Origin: Deinococcus aquatilis DSM 23025 | GTDB lineage: Bacteria; Deinococcota; Deinococci; Deinococcales; Deinococcaceae | Assembly: GCF_000378445.1 (NCBI RefSeq) | Contig: NZ_KB899711.1 | Location: 27,219 to 91,218, forward strand | DNA: 64,000 nt | Reading direction: 5' to 3' | Made by a program: the position numbers and the translations under genes | Notes under the pieces: model-generated | Seen by the model: the letters and a program-made list of their open reading frames with translations, nothing else | Database searches by the model: none | What the model was told of the DNA's origin: nothing | In this document: in pieces, positions 56,692-64,000 of the stretch | Position numbering within the stretch: position 1 is the first letter of the stretch | Layout: each line of letters starts with the position of its first letter

Positions 56692-58242
56692 ATGTCGGAA
56701 CTGTCCACCCCTGAATCTTCCCGGCCTGATCCTCTCCGGCCCAGCGGCCTGCACGAACAGACCATCAGCCGCCTGAACAACCTGGATGCCCTGCGCGAGG
56801 CGGGCTTCGAAGCTTTCCCCTACAGCTACCCGCAGACGCACCACGCCGCCGATGTGCTGCGGGCGCACCCGGCAGGTGAGGTAGGCCAGAAGTGGGAGGA
56901 TCAGACCTACAGCCTGGCGGGCCGCGTCATGCAGTTTCGGCACATGGGCGGCGCGGCCTTTGCCGACGTGCAGGACGAGAGCGGCACCTTACAGGTCTAC
57001 TTTGGCAAGAAGACCACCGAAGAATTTGCCGCCACCAAGAAGATCGATCTGGGCGACATCATCGGCGTGCGGGGCTTTCCATTCGTGACCAAAACCGGGC
57101 AGGTCACATTGGAAGCGCAGACGTGGCAACCGCTGGTCAAGAGCCTGCATCCCCTGCCCAGCAAGTTTTATGGCCTGCAGGACGAAGAATTGCGTGCCCG
57201 CCGCCGCTACGTAGACCTGATGATCAACCCCGAAAGCCGCGAGGTGTACCGCACCCGCTCGCGGATCGTGCGGGCCATCCGGCACTTTCTGGACGATCAG
57301 AACTTTATGGAAGTGGAAGGCCCGACCCTGCAAGTGGTGGCGGGCGGCACGGAAGCCAAGCCCTTTAAAACCTTCCACAATGCTCTTGGCCATGAATTCT
57401 CTATGCGAATCAGCCTGGAACTGTATCTGAAGCGGCTGATCGTGGGTGGATTCGAGCGCGTCTATGAAATTGGGCGCAACTACCGCAATGAAGGCATAGA
57501 CCGAACCCACAATCCTGAATTCACGATGCTGGAAGCCTATTTTGCTTACGGCGACTACGAAGACATGATGCGTTTGGTGGAGACGATGTTGCACGGTCTG
57601 GTCATGGAATTGCGCGGCACACCCGTCATCGAATATCAGGGCAAAACGGTTGATTTCAGTTTGCCCTTCAAACGGCTGGATTTTGTCGCGGCCCTCACCG
57701 AAGCGGCGGCACTGGACTTTGATCCGCTGGACCTGGCGAAGTTACGCGAATGGAGCGATGCCAAGCATCCTGAATTCCGCAAGGTGCCCGATTACAAGTT
57801 GCTGGACAAGTTGGGCGGCGAGTACGTGGAACCCAGCCTGATCAACCCCACGTTCCTGACCAACATGCCGCTGGTCATCAGCCCACTGGTCAAGGCCCAT
57901 CGCGAGCGCCCCGGTCTGGCCGAACGCGCCGATCTGTATGTGGCCGGATTCGAGCTGGCTCCGATCTATTCCGAACTCAACGACGCCCTGGATCAGCGTG
58001 CCCGGTTTGAGGCCCAGACCGCCCGCCGCGACGCGGGCGACGATGAAGCCCATGAGCAGGACGAAGATTTCCTGCTGGCGCTGGAATACGGCATGCCGCC
58101 CACTGCAGGCATGGGCATGGGCATAGACCGCCTCACGATGCTGCTCACCGACCGCGATTCCATCCGCGACGTGTTGCTGTTCCCGCTGTTGCGTCCCGAA
58201 ACTTCGGGTGGGGCCGCACAGGGAGAGCAGGCAGAGGAATAA
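56692..58242 (+). CDS. lysS: Lysyl-tRNA synthetase, class II
   Basis: A 516-residue synthetase that charges tRNA(Lys). An N-terminal OB-fold domain (about 60-175, [20 protein letters not shown]) binds the anticodon. The class II core has motif 1 around [20 protein letters not shown], motif 2 in [20 protein letters not shown] and motif 3 at [19 protein letters not shown]. The start is set by the leaderless promoter. Followed by a long terminator hairpin. Confidence 0.96.
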   Translation: MSELSTPESSRPDPLRPSGLHEQTISRLNNLDALREAGFEAFPYSYPQTHHAADVLRAHPAGEVGQKWEDQTYSLAGRVMQFRHMGGAAFADVQDESGTLQVYFGKKTTEEFAATKKIDLGDIIGVRGFPFVTKTGQVTLEAQTWQPLVKSLHPLPSKFYGLQDEELRARRRYVDLMINPESREVYRTRSRIVRAIRHFLDDQNFMEVEGPTLQVVAGGTEAKPFKTFHNALGHEFSMRISLELYLKRLIVGGFERVYEIGRNYRNEGIDRTHNPEFTMLEAYFAYGDYEDMMRLVETMLHGLVMELRGTPVIEYQGKTVDFSLPFKRLDFVAALTEAAALDFDPLDLAKLREWSDAKHPEFRKVPDYKLLDKLGGEYVEPSLINPTFLTNMPLVISPLVKAHRERPGLAERADLYVAGFELAPIYSELNDALDQRARFEAQTARRDAGDDEAHEQDEDFLLALEYGMPPTAGMGMGIDRLTMLLTDRDSIRDVLLFPLLRPETSGGAAQGEQAEE

Positions 58243-58261
58243 ATAGATTTATCTGGAGTCT

Positions 58262-58319
58262 TCTTCAAGTGGAACTGGCTGGGGCTTTTGCTCCGGCCAG
58301 TTCACTTGAAGCCATTTTT
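58262..58319 (+). terminator. Intrinsic terminator of lysS
   Basis: TTCAAGTG/CACTTGAA and inner AACTGGC/GCCAGTT form a long stem (58264-58279 and 58294-58310 region) with one bulged G, followed by GCCATTTTTG. Confidence 0.78.
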
Positions 58320-58357
58320 GCCCTGCTGACGGGTGGTACATCTTCATTCTCGGTTTT

Positions 58358-58390
58358 GTAACCGGTTACGGTAGATCTGTAACCGGTTTT
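58358..58390. promoter_or_regulatory. Two palindromic operators GTAACCGGTTAC
   Basis: GTAACCGGTTAC at 58358-58369 is a perfect 12-bp palindrome; GTAACCGGTTTT at 58379-58390 is a near copy. Their centres are 21 bp apart, two helical turns. They lie just upstream of a TTGACA -35 at 58405 and the ROK gene. The form is that of a LacI- or ROK-type sugar operator. Confidence 0.7.
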
Positions 58391-58404
58391 ATTAATTCGT
58401 TCAT

Positions 58405-58434
58405 TTGACAAACAAAATATTGAAGATGCAAGAT
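58405..58434 (+). promoter_or_regulatory. Candidate promoter of the ROK/sugar importer unit
   Basis: TTGACA (58405-58410) and CAAGAT (58429-58434), 18 bases apart, directly downstream of the operators. The leader to the ATG at 58581 is about 140 bases. Confidence 0.5.
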
Positions 58435-58580
58435 GGCTTCATTCCAGATTCATCCGCTTCTGCACTTGGCAGGACACCCGGTTTTCCCATCTGTCTCCCA
58501 GGCTCAGCCTGGCCCAATTCTTCCTGACGCCTGCCGTGGCTGCGCGTTTTCCTCTCCTGTGAATCAACGGAGTTTTCCCC

Positions 58581-60050
58581 ATGTCTGACGCTGTTCACGC
58601 CACCCTTGATCTTGCGGCCATCCGCGCACAGCACACGTTGCTGTTGCTTGGATTGCTGTGGCAGGGCGAGCGGGCACGTGTAGACATTGCCCGTGAACTG
58701 GGTCTGTCGCGCAGCGCAATCAGTTCTATGGTGAGCGAACTCATGGCCGTGGGGCTGGTGCAGGAAGTGGGAACGCGCGGATCGGGGACGGCAGGGCGGC
58801 GGGCCACGCTGCTGGCACTGAATGAACGCGCTGCCTACCTGCTGGCCATCGATCTGGGGAAAAGCCATGCCCGCGTCGATCTGCTGGACCTGCGCTGCCG
58901 CACACTGGCGACCCGGCATGTGGCACACGATATTCAGAGTGGCCCCGCCGCGACCTGTGCGCTTCTGGCGAGCCTCAGCGCCGCCGTGATGGGAGACGCT
59001 GGAATTACCCGCGCTGCCGTGGCACTGGCGGGCGTGGGCGTGCCCGGCCCCGTTGACCAGAGCACGGGCCAGATGATTCAACCCCCCAATATGCACGGCT
59101 GGGACGGCGAAAACGTGCGGGCCAGACTGGAAGGTACGTTGGGCGTCGGTGTGCAGGTCGATAACGATGCCAATCTGGGTGCCCTGGCCGAAGCCCGTTT
59201 CGGGGCACACCGGGGAGCTGTAGATCTGATTTACGTGAAAGTGGCGACCGGCATCGGGGCGGGCGTCTTGCTGGGTGGACGTCTGCACCGGGGCGTGCGG
59301 GGCGGGGCAGGCGAAATCGGCCATATCAGCATCAACGAGCGGCAGAACACGGCCCAGAGCACAGGTCAGCCAGAAGACGGGCAGGTCAACCAGCTGCCAG
59401 AAAGTCGGGGCGACCTTGAAAGTTACGCCGCGGCACAGGTCGTGGTGATGCTGGCTGCCACGCTCCGCACAGGCGGCATGCCCACCTCTTTGCCCGATCC
59501 CGCCACGCTGGGCGATCTGCTGGCCCACGCCAACACCGATCCGCTGGCCCGCGCCGTGTGGGAAGACTGCGGGCATCATCTGGGAGTGGCGGTCAGCACG
59601 GCGCTCAATCTGTTCAACCCCGAAGCAGTGGTCATCGGTGGGCGGCTTTCTCAGGCTGGAGAAGTCTTTCTGGACGCCGTGCAGCGCAGCGCCCTCAGCC
59701 GCACCATGCGGATCAATGCCGAGCGCACCCGCATAGAACTCAGCACACTGGGCAGCGAGGCGGGCGTCCTGGGGGCCGGAGCGATGCTGCTCGACCATCT
59801 GTTCACACCGCAGGGGTTGCGCCATCTGTACGCTATTTCGGCCTACACGTCTGCCCAGGCAGCGGTGCGCTTATCAGCACAGGCAGGCAATCCTCAGGCG
59901 GCGGTCGTGGCTGGCACTTCGGCCCTCTACACGGCGCACGCCAGCCCACCGCTCCCCGCCCTCTCTGCTGCGAGCCGTGCCCCACCAGACGCTCTCGCAG
60001 ACCCCAGAGCAGACTCCCGAGGTCCGCCCAATTTGCCGCCGCCTGTCTGA
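58581..60050 (+). CDS. ROK-family transcription regulator lacking the zinc motif
   Basis: A 489-residue protein. An N-terminal winged helix (about residues 20-80, [20 protein letters not shown]) binds DNA, and a ROK sugar-kinase-like domain follows ([59 protein letters not shown]). Where ROK proteins have GHx9CxCGxxGCxE, this one reads [19 protein letters not shown] then SRGDLESYA, without any of the cysteines. The C-terminal 60 residues are alanine/proline-rich and unusual. It probably controls the importer genes downstream. No good ribosome-binding site is seen, but ATG 58581 fits the domain start. Confidence 0.85.
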   Translation: MSDAVHATLDLAAIRAQHTLLLLGLLWQGERARVDIARELGLSRSAISSMVSELMAVGLVQEVGTRGSGTAGRRATLLALNERAAYLLAIDLGKSHARVDLLDLRCRTLATRHVAHDIQSGPAATCALLASLSAAVMGDAGITRAAVALAGVGVPGPVDQSTGQMIQPPNMHGWDGENVRARLEGTLGVGVQVDNDANLGALAEARFGAHRGAVDLIYVKVATGIGAGVLLGGRLHRGVRGGAGEIGHISINERQNTAQSTGQPEDGQVNQLPESRGDLESYAAAQVVVMLAATLRTGGMPTSLPDPATLGDLLAHANTDPLARAVWEDCGHHLGVAVSTALNLFNPEAVVIGGRLSQAGEVFLDAVQRSALSRTMRINAERTRIELSTLGSEAGVLGAGAMLLDHLFTPQGLRHLYAISAYTSAQAAVRLSAQAGNPQAAVVAGTSALYTAHASPPLPALSAASRAPPDALADPRADSRGPPNLPPPV

Positions 60051-60139
60051 AGGTTTCACCACCACTCCCTGAGTGCCGCTGCCTCAGCACAGACTTTCCC
60101 ACCCGACATCACAGCCCACTTCCTTCCGGAGGAATTTAC

Positions 60140-61390
60140 ATGAGTAAAGTTCAGTTCAAGAAAGCCCTGCTGGTCGCTGCCGCCCTCGCCGTTACCACGT
60201 CTGCCGCTGCTGCGGGCAAACTGGAAATCTTTTCCTGGTGGTCGGGCGATGAAGGCCCCGCCCTCGAAGCACTGGTCAAGCTGTACAAGCAGAAGTACTC
60301 CAGCGTGGTTGTAGACAACGCCACCGTGTCGGGCGGTGCAGGCACCAACGCCAAAGCCGTTCTGAAGACCCGCATGCTGGGCGGCACGCCCCCCGACTCC
60401 TTCCAGGCCCACGCCGGACAGGAACTGATCGGTACCTGGGTGGTCGCCAACCGTATGGAAGACCTCAGCGCTCTGTTCAAGTCCGAAGGCTGGGACAAGG
60501 CGTTCCCCAAAGACCTGACCGCCCTGATCTCCAGCAAAGGTGGCATCTGGAGCGTGCCCGTCAACGTTCACCGCAGCAACGTCATGTGGTACAACCCCGC
60601 CAAACTGAAGGCCTGGGGCGTCACTGTGCCCAAGACCTGGCCCGAATTCATCACCACCTGCGCCACCCTCAAGAGCAAGGGCGTTGCCGCACCGCTGGTC
60701 ATGGGCGAAAACTGGACCCAGCAGCACCTCTGGGAAAGCGTCATGATCGGCACGCTGGGCGCTCAGGGCTGGCAGAACCTGTTCAGCGGCAAGCTGAAGT
60801 TCACCGATCCCCGCGTGGTCGGAGCCTTCACCACCTTCGGCAAGGTCATGGACTGCGCCAACAAGGACGCCAGCGGCCTGAGCTGGCAGCAGGCCAGTGA
60901 CCGCATCGTAGACGGCACCAGCGCCTTCAACATCATGGGTGACTGGGCCGCCGGATACTTCACCACCACCAAGAAACTGGCCCCCGGCACGGGCTTCGGC
61001 TGGGCCACCTCTCCCGGCACCAGCAAAGTCTTCGTGATGTTGGCCGACTCCTTCGGGTTGCCCAAGGGTGCCAAGAACCGTACCGAAGCCACCAACTGGC
61101 TGAAGGTGCTGGGCAGCAAGGCCGGACAGGACGCCTTCAACCCCCTCAAGGGCAGCATCGCCGCCCGTATCGACAGCGACCTGAGCAAGTACAACACCTA
61201 CTCCAGAAGCGCCGCGACCGACTGGAAGACCAACAAGATCGTGGGCAGCATGGTTCACGGAGCCGTGGCCCCCGAGAGCTTCACCAGCGCGTTCGGAGCC
61301 ATCATCGACCAGTTCGCCGCCACCAAGAACAGCGCTGGAGCCGCCGCCGCCGCCCAGCAGCTCGCTGTGAAGTCCGGATTCAGCAAGTAA
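60140..61390 (+). CDS. Sugar (glucose/mannose-type) ABC transporter binding protein
   Basis: A 416-residue exported binding protein: signal peptide [20 protein letters not shown], mature start [20 protein letters not shown]. That opening and stretches such as [20 protein letters not shown] and [20 protein letters not shown] closely resemble, as I remember it, the Thermus glucose/mannose-binding protein. CGGAGGAAT stands before ATG 60140. The frame is open upstream over the ROK gene, but that part is out of phase with it. A repeat-bearing hairpin region follows, so more of it is probably made than of the permeases. Confidence 0.92.
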   Translation: MSKVQFKKALLVAAALAVTTSAAAAGKLEIFSWWSGDEGPALEALVKLYKQKYSSVVVDNATVSGGAGTNAKAVLKTRMLGGTPPDSFQAHAGQELIGTWVVANRMEDLSALFKSEGWDKAFPKDLTALISSKGGIWSVPVNVHRSNVMWYNPAKLKAWGVTVPKTWPEFITTCATLKSKGVAAPLVMGENWTQQHLWESVMIGTLGAQGWQNLFSGKLKFTDPRVVGAFTTFGKVMDCANKDASGLSWQQASDRIVDGTSAFNIMGDWAAGYFTTTKKLAPGTGFGWATSPGTSKVFVMLADSFGLPKGAKNRTEATNWLKVLGSKAGQDAFNPLKGSIAARIDSDLSKYNTYSRSAATDWKTNKIVGSMVHGAVAPESFTSAFGAIIDQFAATKNSAGAAAAAQQLAVKSGFSK

Positions 61391-61408
61391 ACACAGCAGG
61401 GATCTAGG

Positions 61409-61545
61409 AAGTGGGGTGTGGGTTGTAGGAAGACCCTCACCCCCTTACGAAGTCTGGAGGGATGAGACAAGGATCAGCTTGTATGACGATCCCGCGTTTC
61501 ATCCCTTTTGTTTTCCCATAGCCCACAACCCAGATCCCACACCCC
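61409..61545 (+). repeat. Intergenic inverted repeat between binding protein and permease
   Basis: A GT-rich arm GTGGGGTGTGGGTTGTAGG (61411-61429) and a CA-rich arm AGCCCACAACCCAGATCCCACACCCC (about 61518-61543) are partly complementary. Inside, AGGGATGA (61458-61465) pairs with TCATCCCT (61499-61506). Same family as 2590 and 9068. It sits directly before the permease ribosome-binding site. Confidence 0.6.
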
Positions 61546-61562
61546 TCAAAGGAGGCCACATT

Positions 61563-62684
61563 TTGAAAGGCCTGACCAAAGACCGCCTCTGGGCCATTGC
61601 CGTCCTGACGCCGAGCATCTTGCTCCTCGCCATCTTCGTCTACGGCTTTATCGGACGCACCGTATATGTCAGTTTTACCGACTGGGGCAACGATCCCGCA
61701 CAGGCGTTGGCGCTGAATCCCATCATCAAATGGGTGGGCCTCGCCAACTATCAGGAACTGTTCACCGGATTCCTGCAGGGCCGTTTCCGCCAGGAAATGA
61801 TCAGCACCATCTTCTTTACGGTGTTTTTCATTCTGGGCTGCCTGGGTCTGGGTCTGGGCCTCGCACTGGCGCTTGACCGCAACCCCAAAGGTGAGGCGCT
61901 GTGGCGCACCATTTTCCTGTTCCCCATGAGCCTGAGCTTTATCGTCACGGGCACCATCTGGCGCTGGATGCTGCAACCTCAGGGCGGCGTGAACCAACTC
62001 CCAGCCGCGTTTGGGGGCAAGCCCAGCACCTTCGGCTGGCTGAGCAGCACAGATTCGGTGCTGAAATTCGATTGGAACCTCCTGCCGATCATTACGGCAG
62101 TGGTGGTCGCCATCGTGATGGGCGTCATCGCCTACCGCGCCTTTGCCTCGGGCCAGCGCACCCGCACCATCGTGGCTGCCGCCAGTGCCGCCGTATTGCT
62201 GCTGTGGGCCGTATTCGTCGCTCCCAATCTCAAGATGCTGCCCGCCCCCGAGGTACACGGCTTCAACCTCGCTCTGGTGGGGATCGTCATCGCGGCGGTG
62301 TGGCAGATGAGCGGCTACACGATGGCGCTGTATCTGGCCGGATTGCGCGGCATTCCCGAGGAATTGCGCGAGGCAGCCCGCGTAGACGGCGCAAACGAAA
62401 TCGACATGTACCGCCGCGTGGTGTTTCCGCTGCTGGCCCCCATTACCCTCAGTGCCATGATTATTCTGGGCCACATCAGCCTCAAGATTTTTGACTTGGT
62501 GTACGCGATGGCTGGCCCCGACAACACCTTTGCCAGCGTTCCGGCGCTGAACATGTACCTGACCAGCTTCCGCCAGAACCAGTTTGCGCTGGGCGCGGCC
62601 ATCGGCACCATCCTGCTGATTCTGGTGGCCTTTATTATCGTGCCCTACCTGTCTTCTCAGTTCCGCACCGAGGAAAGCCACTGA
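61563..62684 (+). CDS. Sugar ABC transporter permease 1
   Basis: A 373-residue MalF-type permease. The conserved EAA loop reads [20 protein letters not shown], which contacts the ATPase. About eight helices are predicted, two more than the usual six, because of an extra hydrophobic pair at about residues 180-235. TTG 61563 is taken as the start: GGAGG (61551-61555) precedes it by seven bases and no ATG or GTG fits. Its TGA overlaps the next ATG (62682-62686). Confidence 0.88.
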   Translation: MKGLTKDRLWAIAVLTPSILLLAIFVYGFIGRTVYVSFTDWGNDPAQALALNPIIKWVGLANYQELFTGFLQGRFRQEMISTIFFTVFFILGCLGLGLGLALALDRNPKGEALWRTIFLFPMSLSFIVTGTIWRWMLQPQGGVNQLPAAFGGKPSTFGWLSSTDSVLKFDWNLLPIITAVVVAIVMGVIAYRAFASGQRTRTIVAAASAAVLLLWAVFVAPNLKMLPAPEVHGFNLALVGIVIAAVWQMSGYTMALYLAGLRGIPEELREAARVDGANEIDMYRRVVFPLLAPITLSAMIILGHISLKIFDLVYAMAGPDNTFASVPALNMYLTSFRQNQFALGAAIGTILLILVAFIIVPYLSSQFRTEESH

Positions 62685-63553
62685 TGACCACCACCATTCC
62701 CACGGCGGCCACGGCCAAACCGCCCGCCACTGCACCGCGCAAAAGCATCGGGCGGCCCGGCCTGTACATCGTGCTGGTCATCGCCGCGCTGTTTTTCCTG
62801 CTGCCCATCTACCTGCTGTTTGCCACGGCGCTTAAATCACCCGACGCCATTAATCTGGCGACCACCTGGCGTTGGCCCGCCGCACTCAACTGGGCCAGCT
62901 TCAGCGATGCATGGGCCAAAATCGGCGGCAACCTCGGGAACAGCCTGTTCCTGGCCGTCGTCGCCACCGTTCTGGCCGCCATGATGGGCAGCCTCAACGG
63001 CTACGCGCTGGCAAAATGGAAGTTCCGGGGCGCGAATACCGTCTTCGCGCTGATGCTGTTCGGCATGTTCATTCCCTATCAGGCCGTGCTGATTCCGCTG
63101 TTCCAGTTCATCAAGGCACTGGGGCTGTACGGCACGATCTGGGGTCTGATTCTGGCGCATGTCGTCTACGGCCTGCCCATCACCACCCTGATCTTCCGCA
63201 ACTTCTACGCCGATGTCCCCGACGCCCTCGTCGAAGCCGCCACCATCGACGGCGCGGGCTTCTGGCAGATCTACCGCCGGGTCATCTTCCCGATCAGCAT
63301 TCCGGGCTTCGTGGTGGTCATCATCTGGGAATTCACGCAGGTCTGGAACGAATTCCTGTTCGCAGCCACCCTGACCAACACCAGCGCCCAACCTGTCACC
63401 TACGCTCTGTCGCAGTTGGCGGGCGGGCAGGCCGTCTCGTGGAATCTGCCGATGGCAGGCGCGATTCTGGCGGCGTTGCCCACACTGCTGGTTTACATCC
63501 TGCTGGGCCGCTACTTCGTGCGCGGTCTGCTGGCCGGAAGCGTGAAGGGCTAA
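62684..63553 (+). CDS. Sugar ABC transporter permease 2
   Basis: A 289-residue MalG-type permease with six helices. The EAA loop is [20 protein letters not shown]. Together with the preceding permease it forms the channel. No ATPase gene follows; a terminator at 63577 ends the unit, so a shared ATPase encoded elsewhere must energise it. Start ATG overlaps the upstream stop. Confidence 0.92.
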   Translation: MTTTIPTAATAKPPATAPRKSIGRPGLYIVLVIAALFFLLPIYLLFATALKSPDAINLATTWRWPAALNWASFSDAWAKIGGNLGNSLFLAVVATVLAAMMGSLNGYALAKWKFRGANTVFALMLFGMFIPYQAVLIPLFQFIKALGLYGTIWGLILAHVVYGLPITTLIFRNFYADVPDALVEAATIDGAGFWQIYRRVIFPISIPGFVVVIIWEFTQVWNEFLFAATLTNTSAQPVTYALSQLAGGQAVSWNLPMAGAILAALPTLLVYILLGRYFVRGLLAGSVKG

Positions 63554-63576
63554 AGCTTTCTCAAAACACAGATAAA

Positions 63577-63626
63577 GAAGAAGGCCGGAGCGATAGCGTT
63601 CGCTCCGGCCTTCTTCTGTTTATCTT
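63577..63626 (+). terminator. Intrinsic terminator of the sugar importer operon
   Basis: A 17-bp perfect stem (63577-63593 and 63600-63616, GAAGAAGGCCGGAGCGA) with a 6-nt loop, extended by GATAAA/TTTATC, followed by TTTCC. Confidence 0.9.
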
Positions 63627-63675
63627 TCCTGCTTTTTATCTTGCCTATACCCTACAACCCATGTCTCATACGAGC

Positions 63676-64000
63676 TTAAAATGAGTCCAAAACATGTTTG
63701 ATCCAAGGGAAGAGGGTCAGCGATTTAACTTCCTGAGGGTTGTGCTGGAGCCGGACACACTCTGCGGCGATCAAATCCTCCACCTCTTGAAGGGTGTTGA
63801 GCGTCCGGTTGGCGATGGGCAGCTTCAGCTTGGTCACCATGGGTTCAGCGGGGGATAGTTCCGGCGTATACGCCGGAAAGGGCAAGAGGAAGAGATTCGG
63901 CGGCACCTGGAGTTTCTGGCTGGTATGCCAGCCCGCCTGATCGAGCAAGAGAACGATGAGTTGCTGCTGGTGTGGATCCACAGCCCGGCTGAACTCGTCA
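63676..64000 (-). CDS. IS630-family transposase, C-terminal part (cut by window end)
   Basis: The minus-strand frame is open to the last base of the window, so only the last 108 or so residues are seen. VLLLDQAGWHTSQKLQVPPN and the following LPAYTPELSPAE-like stretch (PFPAYTPELSPAEPMVTKLK) carry the second aspartate and the glutamate of the IS630/Tc1 DDE catalytic triad. It would move an insertion sequence. Whether the copy is intact cannot be judged. The right inverted repeat should lie near 63640-63675, but no clear one was recognised. Confidence 0.82.
   Translation of the reverse strand, partial: DEFSRAVDPHQQQLIVLLLDQAGWHTSQKLQVPPNLFLLPFPAYTPELSPAEPMVTKLKLPIANRTLNTLQEVEDLIAAECVRLQHNPQEVKSLTLFPWIKHVLDSF

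Noticed and set aside
58401..59825. 474-codon minus-strand frame opposite the ROK gene
   Set aside because: Shadow frame that would also run through the operator and promoter region.
59558..60139. Upstream extension of the binding-protein frame
   Set aside because: It runs out of phase through the ROK gene; the signal peptide and ribosome-binding site fix the start at 60140.

Overview
The window looks like chromosomal DNA of a Deinococcus (Deinococcota). This is inferred from high GC, a bacterial complex I operon, a Gfh1-type Gre homologue, a glucose/mannose-binding protein that closely resembles the Thermus one as I remember it, many genes whose start codon lies 6-8 nt downstream of a TAnnnT -10 box (leaderless layout), and Deinococcus-style small intergenic repeats. 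No similarity search was run. No rRNA, tRNA, CRISPR array or prophage was seen.

Layout. 1-9064: the end of a complex I operon on + (nuoG partial, then nuoH, I, J, K, L, M, N), tightly coupled apart from a repeat-filled gap between nuoL and nuoM. 9109-12289: on -, a CHASE2-GGDEF protein overlapping a FecR-domain protein. 12393-20312: an ABC-F ATPase (+), a small protein, a uridine-kinase-like and TelA-like pair and a BsuPI-domain protein (all -), then gatC-serS and a type III polyketide synthase (+). 20312-28514: a MITE-like repeat, a small protein, aconitase, a Uma2-family remnant, a small membrane protein, an enolase-superfamily enzyme with a P-loop protein, a 44-residue membrane peptide and a PRC-barrel repeat protein. 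28542-31468: a NatAB-like ABC exporter with an XRE regulator and a membrane protein, read from a promoter overlapped by a palindrome.

31939-36925: a tandem winged-helix protein, a lipoprotein coupled to a degenerate pyrophosphatase-like protein, a lipase-like lipoprotein, and a CitA/CitB-type two-component system. 37041-40297: the tripartite tricarboxylate transporter tctCBA, the probable target of that two-component system. 40462-45948: a LolD/MacB-type ABC pair, a DUF4127 protein flanked by repeats, a DMT exporter and a glucodextranase-C-like anchored protein. 46295-51951: a 38-residue leaderless ORF, the (p)ppGpp enzyme, an AT-rich orphan and mutS2. 52017-58242: two tandem beta-rich secreted paralogues, a small protein, an MFS transporter, gfh1 and lysS. 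58358-63553: paired palindromic operators, a ROK regulator lacking the zinc cluster, and a sugar ABC importer (binding protein and two permeases, no ATPase). 63676-64000: the end of an IS630-type transposase.

Most of the window is housekeeping and transport. The features most worth a second look are the systematic leaderless starts, several intergenic repeat families that sit inside operons, the pyrophosphatase-like/lipoprotein pair, the PRC-barrel repeat protein, the zinc-less ROK regulator with its twin operators, and small genes or relics. I did not find a clearly new multi-gene system.
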